NCBI GenBank assembly: GCA_004563405.1
Contig: SFTH01000001.1
Location: 124,001 to 188,000 of the forward strand
Length of the DNA stretch: 64,000 nucleotides
Source of the DNA: a bacterium
Lineage (GTDB): Bacteria; Bacillota; Clostridia; Christensenellales; Aristaeellaceae
Direction of reading: 5' to 3'
This document shows positions 39,604-48,643 of the stretch, in pieces. Under the pieces are notes generated by a model. It made no database searches and was not told the DNA's origin. It saw only the letters and a list, made by a program, of their open reading frames with translations. Within the stretch, counting starts at the first letter, position 1, and each line of letters begins with the position of its first letter. A program made the translations under genes and the position numbers.

Positions 39604-40683
39604 TCATTTCTCCTCCCGATATGTGAATTTTCCGTCCTTTGATACGCCCGTTACGCGGCGTGCGTCGTGGTGCACGGCTGCGGTGATCCATGTACTCTGA
39701 CACTCGCCGCTGGCAAGCGTGCGGGTTTCGCCTGCGGCGGATGCGTCCCGGATGATGGGAACGCTGGACACGCAGGGTTCGATGGACATGGCGTAGCATC
39801 TGCCGTGCATCGGAAAGCCGCTGCTGGAGCAGAATTCCTTCCAGATCCATGCGTGGGGAAAGACGGATACATCCCACGAGAGACCGACGCCGACGGCGCG
39901 TTTGCGGTCGGTGACCGCCGCCCAGCCCTCGGGCATGTTGCGCAGATACAGCGTCTCGTTGACGTGGGCAGATTTGTCCAGCACGCACCGCTCGTCTACC
40001 ATGGCGCCATCCTTTCCGGGCATGGCGGACAGCGTGCCCGTCGCGCCCTGGCGCAGCTGCGAGCGGGGCTGTTCCCGGGCGCTGCGATCGACCACCTGAC
40101 AGTCCGGCGCGTCGATTTCACAGTGGCCGTTGAGGAAGGCTTCGCCCATCGTGAAGTGGTGGCCCCACACATATTCCTGGGGATCGGCGCTCTGATTGGT
40201 CACGTTCTCACGGATGAACAGCGCGCCCGCATCGCCGCGTAGCTCCATAATGCGCTCCAGACGGAAGTCGGTGCGCATGGTCTCCACGGTGAACTTCAGC
40301 GCGATTCGATCGGGCGTATCCGCGATGACCTCCATGTCCCAGGGCTGATAGGCCACCTCGCCGTGCTGTCCGTAGACTGTGTGATTGAATTCGCAGCTCC
40401 TGCCCGCGTTGGGAAACATTTCAAACCAGCCGCCCATCATGTAATCCCAGAAAGCACCCTGCGCGTCCGCCTTTGACGGTTGATAGCCATTCAGGCGGGA
40501 GAGGCCGCGGCGTTCGCGCATCATGAAATCGGTGTCCGTGCGCTTGTCCAGAAATTCGTAGATTTGACAGCCCCAGCCGACCAGCACGCTCACCCGCAGA
40601 TGGCGGTTTTCCATGCTGACGGCCCGGCATCCGTGGATGGAGTATTCCATCATGCGGCAACCATAATTTCTTTCAGCAAACAT
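39604..40683 (-). CDS. DUF4432/aldose-1-epimerase-like protein
   Basis: The 359-residue protein shows the galactose-mutarotase-like beta-sandwich pattern of the DUF4432 family. HHFTMGEAFL carries conserved His residues near 175-185, GGWFEMFPNAG lies near residue 85, and WKEFCSSSGFPMHGRCYAMSIEPC is near the C-terminus. It probably converts anomers of, or isomerises, the sugar acid entering through the TRAP system. GAGGTAA precedes the ATG. It lies 19 bases after dctM and one base before the aldolase. The exact reaction is not known. Confidence 0.8.
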   Translation of the reverse strand: MFAERNYGCRMMEYSIHGCRAVSMENRHLRVSVLVGWGCQIYEFLDKRTDTDFMMRERRGLSRLNGYQPSKADAQGAFWDYMMGGWFEMFPNAGRSCEFNHTVYGQHGEVAYQPWDMEVIADTPDRIALKFTVETMRTDFRLERIMELRGDAGALFIRENVTNQSADPQEYVWGHHFTMGEAFLNGHCEIDAPDCQVVDRSAREQPRSQLRQGATGTLSAMPGKDGAMVDERCVLDKSAHVNETLYLRNMPEGWAAVTDRKRAVGVGLSWDVSVFPHAWIWKEFCSSSGFPMHGRCYAMSIEPCVSSVPIIRDASAAGETRTLASGECQSTWITAAVHHDARRVTGVSKDGKFTYREEK

Positions 40684-40702
40684 ATTCGAATTACCTCATG
40701 TT

Positions 40703-41989
40703 TCACAGGCTCAGTACGCCGGGCAGGAAAGTGACCAGCGGCGGGATGAAGGTGATCAGCAGCAGAATGGCGATCATCACGAGGATCATGGGGCAGATCT
40801 CCCGGATAATGTCCTTCAGGGGCGTGCCCGATACGCCGTGGGTGACGAACAGCAGCATGCCAAAGGGCGGCGTGGAGAGGCCGATCATCGTGTTGAGAAC
40901 GATCATGACGCCGAAGTGGACGAGGTCGATCCCCAGCAGCTTGACCACGGGGATGACGATGGGAATGAACACCACCAGCATGGTCTGGGTGTCGATGAAC
41001 ATGCCGAGAATCAGGAACACGACGTTGATGATGAGCAGCAGCAGATAGCGGTTCGTGGTGATGGACAACACGAAGGCTGCCACTGCGTCCGGGATGTGTT
41101 CGAGGGTTACGCAGTAGCTCAGACAGGCGGATGCGCCGATCATGATGCCGATGGAACCGGTGGATTTCACGGTTTCCTTCAGCACAGTCTTCATCGAGGA
41201 CCAGTTGAGCGTGCGATAGACGAACAGAGCGATAACGATCGTATAGAAGGCCGCAACGGCGCCCGCTTCGGTGGGCGTGCAGATGCCGGTGTAGATGCCG
41301 CCCAACAGAATCACGGGGGTCAACAGCGCAGGAATGGATTTGAGCGTGGTGCGCCAGAATTCTCCACGCGCCAGCGGACGGCTGACAGGATAGTTGCGCT
41401 TCTTGGCGACGATGGCCACATAGACCATCAGCGCAAGGCACAACATGATGGCGGGAACCATGCCGCCCAGGAACAGCGCGCCCACGGAAGCGCCGGAGAG
41501 CAGAGAATACATGATCATCGGGATGCTGGGCGGGAAGATGGGGCCCATGGTGGCCGAGGCTGCGGTGATGGCGCAGGAGAAGCCGTCGTCATAACCCTCG
41601 CGCCGCATGGCTTCGATCTCCATCATGCCCAGACCGGACGCATCCGCCACCGCAGAGCCGGTCATGCCGGAAAACACCAGCGAGGCCAGGCAGTTTACAT
41701 GTCCCAGTCCGCCGCGTCGCTTGCCGACGATGGCGTTTGCAAAGCCGAAGACGCGGTCGGTGACGGTGGAGCTGTTCATGATCTGTGCGGAGAAAATGAA
41801 CAGCGGGACGGCAATGACGGTGTAGCTGTTAAAGAGGCTGCCCAGTATCTGGCTCGCCACGTTGGTGAGGCTCATGCCCTTGATGAGCAGGTAGACCACG
41901 CCGCCGCCCATCATGCCGTAGGCAACGGGAATGCGCAGTACGAAGGCGAGCGCCAGAACTGCAAAGGGAACGATGGCGATCCAGCTCAC
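40703..41989 (-). CDS. dctM: TRAP transporter large permease (DctM)
   Basis: The 428-residue subunit has about 12 hydrophobic segments, with family motifs FSGMTGSAVADASGLG, FPPSIPMIMY, GGIYTGICTPTEAGAVAAFY and TPPFGMLLFV. It forms the ion-driven channel of a tripartite ATP-independent importer. The start is GTG (MSWIAIVPF) at 41987-41989, overlapping the dctQ stop as GTGA, with GGAGG seven bases ahead. Transport is usually driven by sodium. Confidence 0.95.
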   Translation of the reverse strand: MSWIAIVPFAVLALAFVLRIPVAYGMMGGGVVYLLIKGMSLTNVASQILGSLFNSYTVIAVPLFIFSAQIMNSSTVTDRVFGFANAIVGKRRGGLGHVNCLASLVFSGMTGSAVADASGLGMMEIEAMRREGYDDGFSCAITAASATMGPIFPPSIPMIMYSLLSGASVGALFLGGMVPAIMLCLALMVYVAIVAKKRNYPVSRPLARGEFWRTTLKSIPALLTPVILLGGIYTGICTPTEAGAVAAFYTIVIALFVYRTLNWSSMKTVLKETVKSTGSIGIMIGASACLSYCVTLEHIPDAVAAFVLSITTNRYLLLLIINVVFLILGMFIDTQTMLVVFIPIVIPVVKLLGIDLVHFGVMIVLNTMIGLSTPPFGMLLFVTHGVSGTPLKDIIREICPMILVMIAILLLITFIPPLVTFLPGVLSL

Positions 41990-42498
41990 TTGGATTCCTC
42001 CTCTCTGTGTGCGGCGCGGAGCGCGCCGAGGCCGCGAATGGCCCGAACCAGCCGTCGGATCTGATGGATGCAGGTGCCGATCAGCATGATGAAGAAGGGA
42101 AAATACATCACCTTGTAGCTGATCTTCAGAACGGAGGAATAGCGACGCTGCTTGAGTATGAAGGTCAGGGTGGGATAGACGATGATGCCCATCAGCACCA
42201 GTACGATGGCTGCGCCCACAATGTCAAAGATGCGCTTGCCCTGCTCGCTGCGGGAATCGTACACCAGCGAAAAGACGATGTGTTCGTCGTCGCGCCATGC
42301 GTACAGCGCGCCGAACATGGTCGTCCATACAAAGGTCAGGAGGCCGATTTCATAGCTCCAGGATACGGGGTTGCGCAGCACATACCGGCAGAATATCTGA
42401 TAGACAAAGGTCAGGAACAGGCAGATGAAGACACAGACCGGCAGATAGATTTCAAACAGATCCAGGATGAATTGGCCGATTTTCCTGATGGTTTTCAA
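41986..42498 (-). CDS. dctQ: TRAP transporter small permease (DctQ)
   Basis: The 170-residue protein has four predicted membrane helices, with LRNPVSWSYEIGLLTFVWTT typical of DctQ. It stabilises or couples the binding protein and DctM. The start is TTG at 42496-42498, with GGAGAGGG five to six bases ahead. It overlaps dctM by four bases. The charged C-terminal tail faces the cytoplasm. Confidence 0.9.
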   Translation of the reverse strand: MKTIRKIGQFILDLFEIYLPVCVFICLFLTFVYQIFCRYVLRNPVSWSYEIGLLTFVWTTMFGALYAWRDDEHIVFSLVYDSRSEQGKRIFDIVGAAIVLVLMGIIVYPTLTFILKQRRYSSVLKISYKVMYFPFFIMLIGTCIHQIRRLVRAIRGLGALRAAHREEESK

Positions 42499-42576
42499 GG
42501 GAAACCCTCTCCTCTCCGCGGTGAACGGGTAATGAAAAGGAACCGGGACCAGCCCGATTCCCTTTCAGTCAGGCTA

Positions 42577-43572
42577 TTACTTCACGAGCGCCACGATTTC
42601 GTTGTAGAGGTCCATGTCCCAGGTGGAGGTCATTTCCTCGTTGGAGAGATAGTACTGCTGGACGTGCTCCATCCACAGGTCGATGTCGGGCTCGATGATG
42701 GTGATGCCCATATCGCGGAAGGAGTCGGCCAGGGTCGCCTCCTGGTTGAGGACATACGCGTCGCACGCCGCGATCATGGCGTCCGCCGCTTCGCGGATCC
42801 AGCCCTGCTGCTCTTCGGTTAACCCCTGCCAGAAATCCTCGGAGATGGCGGGCCAGACGGAGGAGAGGGTGTGGTTGGTCAGCGTGATGGATTCGGTGAC
42901 CTCATAGAACTTGTTGGAATCCAGCATGACCAGAGGATTGTCCTGGCCGTCGATGGTGCCGGTGGACAGCGCCAGATACACCTCGCCCAGCGCCAGAGGC
43001 GTGGGATTTGCGCCCAGCGCTTCGCCCAGGAACAGATAGGCGGTGGTGCCCGGCATGCGGAAGGTCAGGCCGGCCATGTCGTCGGGGGTCTCCACGGTCT
43101 TGCCCAGACCCTTGCGGAAGGACAGCACGCGGGAGCCGAAGTAGCAGGCACCCAGAGGACGCAGCCCCAGCGTGGCGGCGACGTCCTCGTACAGGCGTTC
43201 GCCGATTTCGCCGTTGAGCACCGCATTCATGTGATCATAATTCTTGAAGATGTAGCCGGCAGTCAGGGTGCTCATGTAGGGCATGTAGTCCATCAGCCAG
43301 TATTGGTCGGTGAGCATCATTTCCAGATCGCCGTTGGAGATGGCGTCGTATTCGGCGTCCGCCGCATACAGAGAGCCGGAGTGATACAACTCTACGCTGA
43401 TTTCACCACCGGAGAGCTCTTCAAGGGTGGACTTGAAGGCCTCCATGCCGATGTACGGTGCGGATTCCGGCACGTTCTGTGTGCTGAAGCGAATGGTGAT
43501 TCCCTCGGCACAGGCCGCGCTTGCGCCCAGAACCAGAATGAGACTGAGGATCATGGCGAGCAGTTTTTTCAT
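42577..43572 (-). CDS. dctP: TRAP transporter substrate-binding protein (DctP family)
   Basis: The 331-residue extracytoplasmic receptor starts at the ATG at 43570-43572, behind GAGGAGG. A signal peptide covers residues about 1-24 (ending SAACA before EGITIRFS). Family landmarks are FRMPGTTAYLFLGEALGANP with the conserved substrate-carboxylate Arg, GTIDGQDNPLVM and KFYEVTESITLTNHTLSS. The ligand is a carboxylate, probably a sugar acid given the downstream aldolase. It is the first gene of the operon. Confidence 0.93.
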   Translation of the reverse strand: MKKLLAMILSLILVLGASAACAEGITIRFSTQNVPESAPYIGMEAFKSTLEELSGGEISVELYHSGSLYAADAEYDAISNGDLEMMLTDQYWLMDYMPYMSTLTAGYIFKNYDHMNAVLNGEIGERLYEDVAATLGLRPLGACYFGSRVLSFRKGLGKTVETPDDMAGLTFRMPGTTAYLFLGEALGANPTPLALGEVYLALSTGTIDGQDNPLVMLDSNKFYEVTESITLTNHTLSSVWPAISEDFWQGLTEEQQGWIREAADAMIAACDAYVLNQEATLADSFRDMGITIIEPDIDLWMEHVQQYYLSNEEMTSTWDMDLYNEIVALVK

Positions 43573-43627
43573 TTGGATTTCCTCCTCTTCATTTGTTCCG
43601 CATACATAGCGGAAATCGGATATCTGA

Positions 43628-43656
43628 ATCATAACATACTGTAGGGATGTTGTCAA
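43628..43656 (-). promoter_or_regulatory. sigma-A promoter of the TRAP operon
   Basis: On the minus strand, TTGACA (plus-strand 43651-43656) and TATGAT (43628-43633), exactly 17 apart. Confidence 0.88.
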
Positions 43657-43661
43657 GTAGA

Positions 43662-43674
43662 ATTGTAGAACAAT
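43662..43674 (-). promoter_or_regulatory. candidate GntR/FadR-type operator at the TRAP promoter
   Basis: ATTGT-AGA-ACAAT is a perfect inverted repeat just upstream of the -35 box. It fits the FCD-GntR consensus TNGTNNNACNA. A near-identical site lies at the promoter of the neighbouring gntR gene. Confidence 0.6.
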
Positions 43675-43699
43675 ACAGGGGTGATTGGGGGAAAATCAT

Positions 43700-43729
43700 A
43701 AAAGCGCCGCGATATTTTGCGGCGCTTTT
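43700..43729 (-). terminator. intrinsic terminator of the gntR gene
   Basis: An 11-bp stem (43700-43710 with 43719-43729) with flanking A and T runs, 20 bases after the gntR stop codon. Confidence 0.85.
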
Positions 43730-43748
43730 ACAAGTCCTTTAATGAATG

Positions 43749-44417
43749 TTATTCAGCTGACTCCCCGGTGTGGAAGCCCCTGGCGATGTTTTCAATGCCG
43801 AACACGATGTGGTTGTGAACCAGCTTCACCGCCTCGTCCACGTCTCCGCTGTTGAGCACCTCGATAAATCTGCGGTGTTCGTAGATGTTTTTGGGGTTGA
43901 GAATCAGGGTATTGCGGGACTGGCACAGGCAGAGCATGATTTCGGAGGAGATGGCCTCATACAGGCGCGTGAGGCGCTTACTGTCCGCCGCGCGAACCAG
44001 CTCGGCGTGGAAATCGAGATCGGCGCTGACGTAGCGGTACCAGTCGTTGAGCAGGAAGGGATCCTGTTCAATGTTCTCCATGGCGCGTACCAGTGTATCC
44101 GGAACCACGCCGTTCTGGATGATCCTGCGCACCGCCTCACATTCCAGCATGGAACGGAAGTGGAAGATTTCGCGCACGTCGCTTTCGGTGATGGCCTTCA
44201 CATAGATCCCTTTATTGGCCTCCTTTTCGAGCAGGCCGATGTTGATCAGCTGTGCGGTCGCTTCGCGCACCGTATTCCGGCTTACGCTGTAATTGGCGGT
44301 CAGTTCCGCCTCGGTGATCTGCTGGCCCGGCTGATATTCCATGCAGTAGATTGCTTCCTTCAGCGCCGTTGCCAGCGCTTCGACCAAAGAAACAGACTTA
44401 AGCTGTTTTCGCTCCAT
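43749..44417 (-). CDS. GntR-family regulator with FCD domain
   Basis: The 222-residue regulator has an N-terminal winged helix (PGQQITEAELTANYSVSRNTVREA, about residues 29-55). A helical FCD effector domain follows, with metal/ligand residues in FHAELVRAADSKR, and it ends near HIVFGIENI. It is transcribed away from its own promoter toward the TRAP operon end, just upstream of dctP. FCD regulators bind carboxylic acids or sugar acids, so it probably controls uptake and cleavage of the TRAP substrate. Confidence 0.9.
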   Translation of the reverse strand: MERKQLKSVSLVEALATALKEAIYCMEYQPGQQITEAELTANYSVSRNTVREATAQLINIGLLEKEANKGIYVKAITESDVREIFHFRSMLECEAVRRIIQNGVVPDTLVRAMENIEQDPFLLNDWYRYVSADLDFHAELVRAADSKRLTRLYEAISSEIMLCLCQSRNTLILNPKNIYEHRRFIEVLNSGDVDEAVKLVHNHIVFGIENIARGFHTGESAE

Positions 44418-44446
44418 ATGAATACCCCAATATCTATCATTGAATC

Positions 44447-44459
44447 ATTGTTGAACTAT
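44447..44459 (-). promoter_or_regulatory. candidate GntR operator at the gntR promoter
   Basis: ATTGTTGAACTAT matches 11 of 13 bases of the site at 43662 and fits TNGTNNNACNA. It overlaps the -10 box of the gntR promoter, suggesting autorepression. Confidence 0.5.
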
Positions 44460-44487
44460 TATACAATATTCGGCATTTGCGTGTCAA
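44458..44487 (-). promoter_or_regulatory. sigma-A promoter of gntR
   Basis: On the minus strand, TTGACA (plus-strand 44482-44487) and TATAAT (44458-44463), 18 apart. Confidence 0.8.
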
Positions 44488-44586
44488 GTCTGAGCTTCGG
44501 AGCGAAGGCGGATTCTCCCGGCCCCTTCCCTTTGCGGCGGGGGTATGGTATACTGTTTCCAGTCATTGAAAAAAGGGAGGAAGCCC

Positions 44587-45477
44587 ATGCTCTTTGCCAT
44601 ACTTGCGATCCTGTCCTTTGCGCTTCAGAACACCTGCTGCAAGGAATACGGAAACCGCTATCCCAACACGGTGTACGCCCAGGCGGTGATGATCTTCGTG
44701 TCCCTGTCGGTGGTCGCGGCCATCATGGCGGCGATGGGCGGCGCGCAGCCGCTCACGCCCCGGGGCTACCTGCTGGCGCTGGCCTTCGGCGTGGCGTTCG
44801 TGGTCACGCTGGCGGGCATGACGATCGCCATGAACAGCGGCCACATGGGCATCACGCTGCTGATTCAGAATTCCTCACTGCTGATCCCGACGGTGTTCGG
44901 CGTGCTGGTGTGGCACGAGAAGCTCACGCCGGTGAAGGTGCTGGGCATCGCGCTGATACTCGCGCTGCTGGGCCTGAGCGCCGGAGACGGCGAGGCCGCG
45001 GCGGGCAACGTGAAAAACTGGAACCGCAGGCGCTGGATCATTGTCACGGCGGTGGCCTTCCTGGGCGACGGCGTACTCGCGATCCTTCAGGGCATGATGT
45101 CCCGGGAGTGCGCCACCACCTCCTCCGTGAACTTCACCTTCTGGACGAGCGTGTTCAGCGTGGCGGTGTCCGCGCTGCTGATCGCCTTCTACCGCCTGCG
45201 CGGGCAGCGGCTGCGGATGATCGTGGACCGCCGGGAGCTGGCCGTCTTCAGCGGCCTGTGCGCGGGCATCGGCGTGGGCACGGCGGGCGGCAACTGCTTC
45301 AGCATCCTCGCGCCCACCCGGCTCTCCAGCGTGGTGTTCTTTCCCCTGCGCCAGGGCGGCCTGGTGCTGGTGATGTGGGTCGTGGGCGTGCTGCTGTACC
45401 GGGAAAAGGTCAGCCGCCGGGGCCTGATCATGCTCGCCGTCGGCCTGCTGGGCCTGGTGCTGCTCAACCTCGGCTGA
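44587..45477 (+). CDS. EamA/DMT-family transporter
   Basis: The 296-residue protein starts at the ATG at 44587 with GGGAGG ahead; an extended -10 (TGGTATACT, ending 44554) precedes it. About ten membrane segments in two halves fit the drug/metabolite transporter family. GITLLIQNSSLLIPTVFGVLV and TRLSSVVFFPLRQGGLVLVM show the repeat halves. Such proteins export metabolites such as amino acids or sugars, but the substrate is unknown. The N-terminal CCKEYG (residues 14-19) is unusual. It is followed 116 bases later by an AraC regulator. Confidence 0.8.
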   Translation: MLFAILAILSFALQNTCCKEYGNRYPNTVYAQAVMIFVSLSVVAAIMAAMGGAQPLTPRGYLLALAFGVAFVVTLAGMTIAMNSGHMGITLLIQNSSLLIPTVFGVLVWHEKLTPVKVLGIALILALLGLSAGDGEAAAGNVKNWNRRRWIIVTAVAFLGDGVLAILQGMMSRECATTSSVNFTFWTSVFSVAVSALLIAFYRLRGQRLRMIVDRRELAVFSGLCAGIGVGTAGGNCFSILAPTRLSSVVFFPLRQGGLVLVMWVVGVLLYREKVSRRGLIMLAVGLLGLVLLNLG

Positions 45478-45593
45478 GGCGCGATCGGGAGCGAAGGCGC
45501 GCGCGCCGGAAAACAGGGCAAGTCAGATCAAGCGCAGCTGCGGCGGAGCGTGTATCCTGAATGCAGACGGATCGAAGCGGGAGGCGAGGGCAA

Positions 45594-46565
45594 ATGTACG
45601 AGTGGCGCAGGCAGATTCAGGCGGTCGTCGACGAAATCGACGCGTGCATCCGCAACCACGACGACGAGGCGCTGACGCTGCGCGCCCTATCGCGAAAGCT
45701 GGGCTACTCCGAATACCACACCACCCGGAAGTTCCGGGAGATTTCGGGCATGCAGTTCCGGGACTATCTGCGCAGGCGGAGGCTGGCCTTTGCGCTGAAG
45801 GAGGTGCGCGACGGAACGCGCAGTCTTCTGGACATCGCGCTGGACTACGGCTTTTCCTCCCACGAGGCCTTCACCCGGGCGTTCCGGGCGGCCTACGGCG
45901 TGACGCCGGGGGAGTTCCGCAGATCTCCGCGGCCCGTGGTGCTGCGCACGAAGATCCACCCCTTCGACCGCTATCTGTTGGGAATGGAGGAGATTGGCAT
46001 GGTGAAATCGGCGCAGGAGGTTCAGATTTACTTCGTTACCATCCCCGCGCACCGGTTTTTGCACATCGAAAACCGGGAGAGCAACGGTTACTGGGACTTC
46101 TGGCAGAAGCAGAATCAGATTCCCGGCCAGGACTACGAGACCATCTGCGGCCTGCTGGACAGCGTGAAGGGCAAGCTGGACGACAACGGCGGGAGCGAGG
46201 CCAACTGCGGCAGCGGCCAGATCATGGCCTACATCAACGACCCGACGGGCCGTCTCTGCGACTGGGGCTATCTGCGCACGGAGTGCTACGGCGCGCGCCT
46301 TCCGGCGACTTACAGCGGCGAGATCCCGCCCGGGATGCTCCTGACGGACGTGCCCGAGGGTGAGTATGTGGTCTTTGAGCACGGGCCCTTTGACTACGAG
46401 CAGGAGAACCGCAGCGTGGAGGAGAAGATCGAGCGCGCCATGGCGGAGTTTGACTACGCCGCCGCGGGCCGCTGCCTGGACATGACGCCTGGAAGAATCA
46501 TGTACTTCTATTTCAACCCGGAGCAGTACTTCAAGTACATCCGCCCCGTGCGCCGCCTCCAGTGA
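45594..46565 (+). CDS. AraC-family regulator with C-terminal effector-binding domain
   Basis: The 323-residue protein starts at the ATG at 45594 behind GGGAGGCGAGGG. The two-helix-turn-helix AraC domain is at the N-terminus (residues about 5-110). LRALSRKLGYSEYHTTRKFR and LLDIALDYGFSSHEAFTRAF are its recognition parts. Residues 140-323 form a GyrI-like ligand domain (VTIPAHRFLHIENRES, then PEGEYVVFEHGPFDYE). This matches the SoxS/Rob-like multidrug sensor group, and control of the neighbouring exporter gene is plausible. Confidence 0.85.
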   Translation: MYEWRRQIQAVVDEIDACIRNHDDEALTLRALSRKLGYSEYHTTRKFREISGMQFRDYLRRRRLAFALKEVRDGTRSLLDIALDYGFSSHEAFTRAFRAAYGVTPGEFRRSPRPVVLRTKIHPFDRYLLGMEEIGMVKSAQEVQIYFVTIPAHRFLHIENRESNGYWDFWQKQNQIPGQDYETICGLLDSVKGKLDDNGGSEANCGSGQIMAYINDPTGRLCDWGYLRTECYGARLPATYSGEIPPGMLLTDVPEGEYVVFEHGPFDYEQENRSVEEKIERAMAEFDYAAAGRCLDMTPGRIMYFYFNPEQYFKYIRPVRRLQ

Positions 46566-46592
46566 TGCAGCGCAGAACGGGAACCCCATGAA

Positions 46593-46624
46593 AGAGCCGC
46601 CGGACGCTCTCGTCTGGCGGCTCT
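46593..46624 (+). terminator. hairpin after the AraC gene
   Basis: A 14-bp stem (46593-46606 with 46611-46624, one G-U) and a CTCT loop. No T run follows, so it may need the next hairpins for termination. Confidence 0.5.
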
Positions 46625-46625
46625 G

Positions 46626-46674
46626 ACTGTCGAAAAAACCCAGGAAAGTGCGAAAGGGCTTCAGCCCTTTCGCA
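46626..46674. repeat. dispersed repeat element, copy 1
   Basis: The 49-base unit starts ACTGTCGAAAAA and ends AGCCCTTTCGCA. It contains an 11-bp hairpin (GCGAAAGGGCT with AGCCCTTTCGC). A related unit is at 59231-59280. The bases after it, CATCAATCGCACCCGG, recur as CATCAATCGTGCCCGG near 21107. Confidence 0.6.
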
Positions 46675-46683
46675 CATCAATCG

Positions 46684-46726
46684 CACCCGGCGGCGTGTAC
46701 GCCGGGTGCGGGCGATTTTTACGGCG
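46684..46726 (+). terminator. hairpin with U-rich tail before the pucR region
   Basis: CGCACCCGGCG (from 46682) pairs with CGCCGGGTGCG (to 46710), followed by GGCGATTTTTACGG. It could terminate AraC transcription. The stretch 46727-46930 holds nothing recognised. Confidence 0.55.
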
Positions 46727-46933
46727 GAAAACTTCATTTTCCAGAGGGAAAATCCGTACCTTGCAGTCTCCGCGCCCGGAAATCTTTCAGGATTTCAGCG
46801 GAGACTGGAGGGGGTGGCTGTGGCGGGGGAGAGACTCCCCCGTCCACCAGCTTTATGCGCGCCCTTGCGTGCGCGACGGGAACGGGAGGAAGCGCATGCG
46901 GCCGCCTCTCCTTCGCGCGCGCCGGCCTGGGCC

Positions 46934-46962
46934 TTGCGGCGCGGGCCGGGACGTGTTACAAT
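46934..46962 (+). promoter_or_regulatory. promoter of the pucR-like gene
   Basis: TTGCGG (46934-46939) and TACAAT (46957-46962), 17 apart, with an extended TGn at 46954-46956. Confidence 0.6.
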
Positions 46963-47005
46963 GGACGCAAAGTATTGGCCGAAGGGACAAAAGGAGCGGG
47001 TGCAG

Positions 47006-48601
47006 ATGAGCATATGTGTGGCGGACGTTTTGAAGCTGCCCTCCATGCGCGGCGCGCGGGTGCTCGGCGGGGCGCGAGGACTTGCGAGGGTCGTGTCCTC
47101 CGTGTCCGTGCTGGAGTACGCCGAGGTGAACGGCGTGCAGCGGGAGCTGATGAAGAACATCGACTTCGTGGGCAATGAGCTGGCCATCACGGGCTTCATG
47201 AACAATCCGGACGACGTGGAGCTGCAATGCGAGAACATCCAGCGCATGTCGGAGGTGGGCGAGGTCGGCCTGATTCTGTTCTATGTGGGCGTGGTCATGA
47301 AGCGGGTGGACGGCCGCCTGATCGAGGTGGCCGACCGGCTGGACTTTCCGCTGATCTGCATGCCGGAGGGGCGCATGAACCAGCGCTACAGCGAGGTAAT
47401 CTGCGAGGTGATGGAGCTGATTCACCGGGATCAGATGAGCAGCGCCAGCCTCGTCACGGAGCTGCTGGACCAGGCGGCCAGTCTGCCCGCCCACCAGCGC
47501 ACGGTGGACAGCATGCTGCGCATCCTGGCGGACCGTCTCCACGCCTCGGTGGTGCTGATGGACTCCGACCGGCGGGTGCTCAACGAGGCCGCCTGGCCCC
47601 GGGCGCTGAGCGCTTCCGTCAAGGAGGAACTGCTGCGCGCGGCGTTTCCGACCCACGCGACCTGGAACCGCCACGCGCAGCTGAACATGAGCATCTACCG
47701 GGACGGCATCCAGACCCAGGACGGACACGCCATGGACATGCTGATCTTCCGGGAGGGCGAGGCGCTGGACGTGGTGCGTACCCGGGAGGCCGTGGAGGTG
47801 GTGCAGCTGGCGGTGAGCATCTGGTCCGGGCGGCACGACCGCATCGTGGTGGGCGAGCTCGTGCGGGCGATTCTCCAGGACGAGCCGCTGAAGATGCGCC
47901 GCCTGGCGGACATCTTCCATGTGGACATCGCCTCCATCAACTCCATGTGGATCCTCAGCGGCGCGGAGCCGGCGGACCGGGCGAAGCTGGCGGAGCTCAC
48001 GGAGGCGGTGCGCCGGGAGACGCAGATCTATTCTCCCTCCACCATCGCGGACGTGTACGACGGCGCGCTGGTGGTGTTCATGACCGGGCCGGGCAGCATG
48101 CAGGACATCCGCGCCCTGACGGACGCCCTCGTCCACCTGCCCGGGGAGCGGGGCGTCCGCGCGACGCTCACCCGCTGCCACGCGCTGAACACCACCACCC
48201 GGGTGCGGGAGGCCTTTCTGGCCCATCAGGCGGGCCTCGCCCCGGCGAAGCGCATCTTCCCCGGGAGGAATGTGTTTTCGCTGGAGCACGTCGTCTTTGC
48301 GCGGCAGTGCCAGGAGCGAATCGAGCAGGGCGAGCGCGCGGTGGAGGAGGCGCTGCGCAGCCTGGGACCCCTGCGCCCGGGGGACGCCGGGGCAGGGCTG
48401 CTCTCCACGCTGGAGTGCTTTCTGCTGGACGCGGAGATGAGCGTCACCCGGACGGCGGAGCAGCTGTACCTTCACAAGAACACCGTCAAGTACCGCCTCC
48501 AGCGCATCGCCGATTCGCTGGGCTTCGTGCCCGGGGACTTTCCTCAGACCATGCCGCTGTACGCGGCCTGCGCCCTGAACCGCCTGCTTCGGCGGGAGTG
48601 A
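47006..48601 (+). CDS. PucR-family transcriptional regulator
   Basis: The 531-residue protein starts at the ATG at 47006 with AAGGAG upstream. The N-terminal PucR sensor domain (PF07905) spans residues about 1-125 (VADVLKLPSMRGARVLGG, NELAITGFMNNPDD). A GGDEF-like middle region follows. The C-terminal PucR helix-turn-helix (about 465-525) reads TLECFLLDAEMSVTRTAEQL and HKNTVKYRLQRI. PucR activates purine catabolism genes in Bacillus. Here it precedes a cytosine/purine-type permease and hydantoinase-like enzymes, which it most likely controls. Confidence 0.92.
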   Translation: MSICVADVLKLPSMRGARVLGGARGLARVVSSVSVLEYAEVNGVQRELMKNIDFVGNELAITGFMNNPDDVELQCENIQRMSEVGEVGLILFYVGVVMKRVDGRLIEVADRLDFPLICMPEGRMNQRYSEVICEVMELIHRDQMSSASLVTELLDQAASLPAHQRTVDSMLRILADRLHASVVLMDSDRRVLNEAAWPRALSASVKEELLRAAFPTHATWNRHAQLNMSIYRDGIQTQDGHAMDMLIFREGEALDVVRTREAVEVVQLAVSIWSGRHDRIVVGELVRAILQDEPLKMRRLADIFHVDIASINSMWILSGAEPADRAKLAELTEAVRRETQIYSPSTIADVYDGALVVFMTGPGSMQDIRALTDALVHLPGERGVRATLTRCHALNTTTRVREAFLAHQAGLAPAKRIFPGRNVFSLEHVVFARQCQERIEQGERAVEEALRSLGPLRPGDAGAGLLSTLECFLLDAEMSVTRTAEQLYLHKNTVKYRLQRIADSLGFVPGDFPQTMPLYAACALNRLLRRE

Positions 48602-48643
48602 AGTCCCTGCGGCGGCTTCGTAGCGCGAGTTTGCTGCCTGCGC

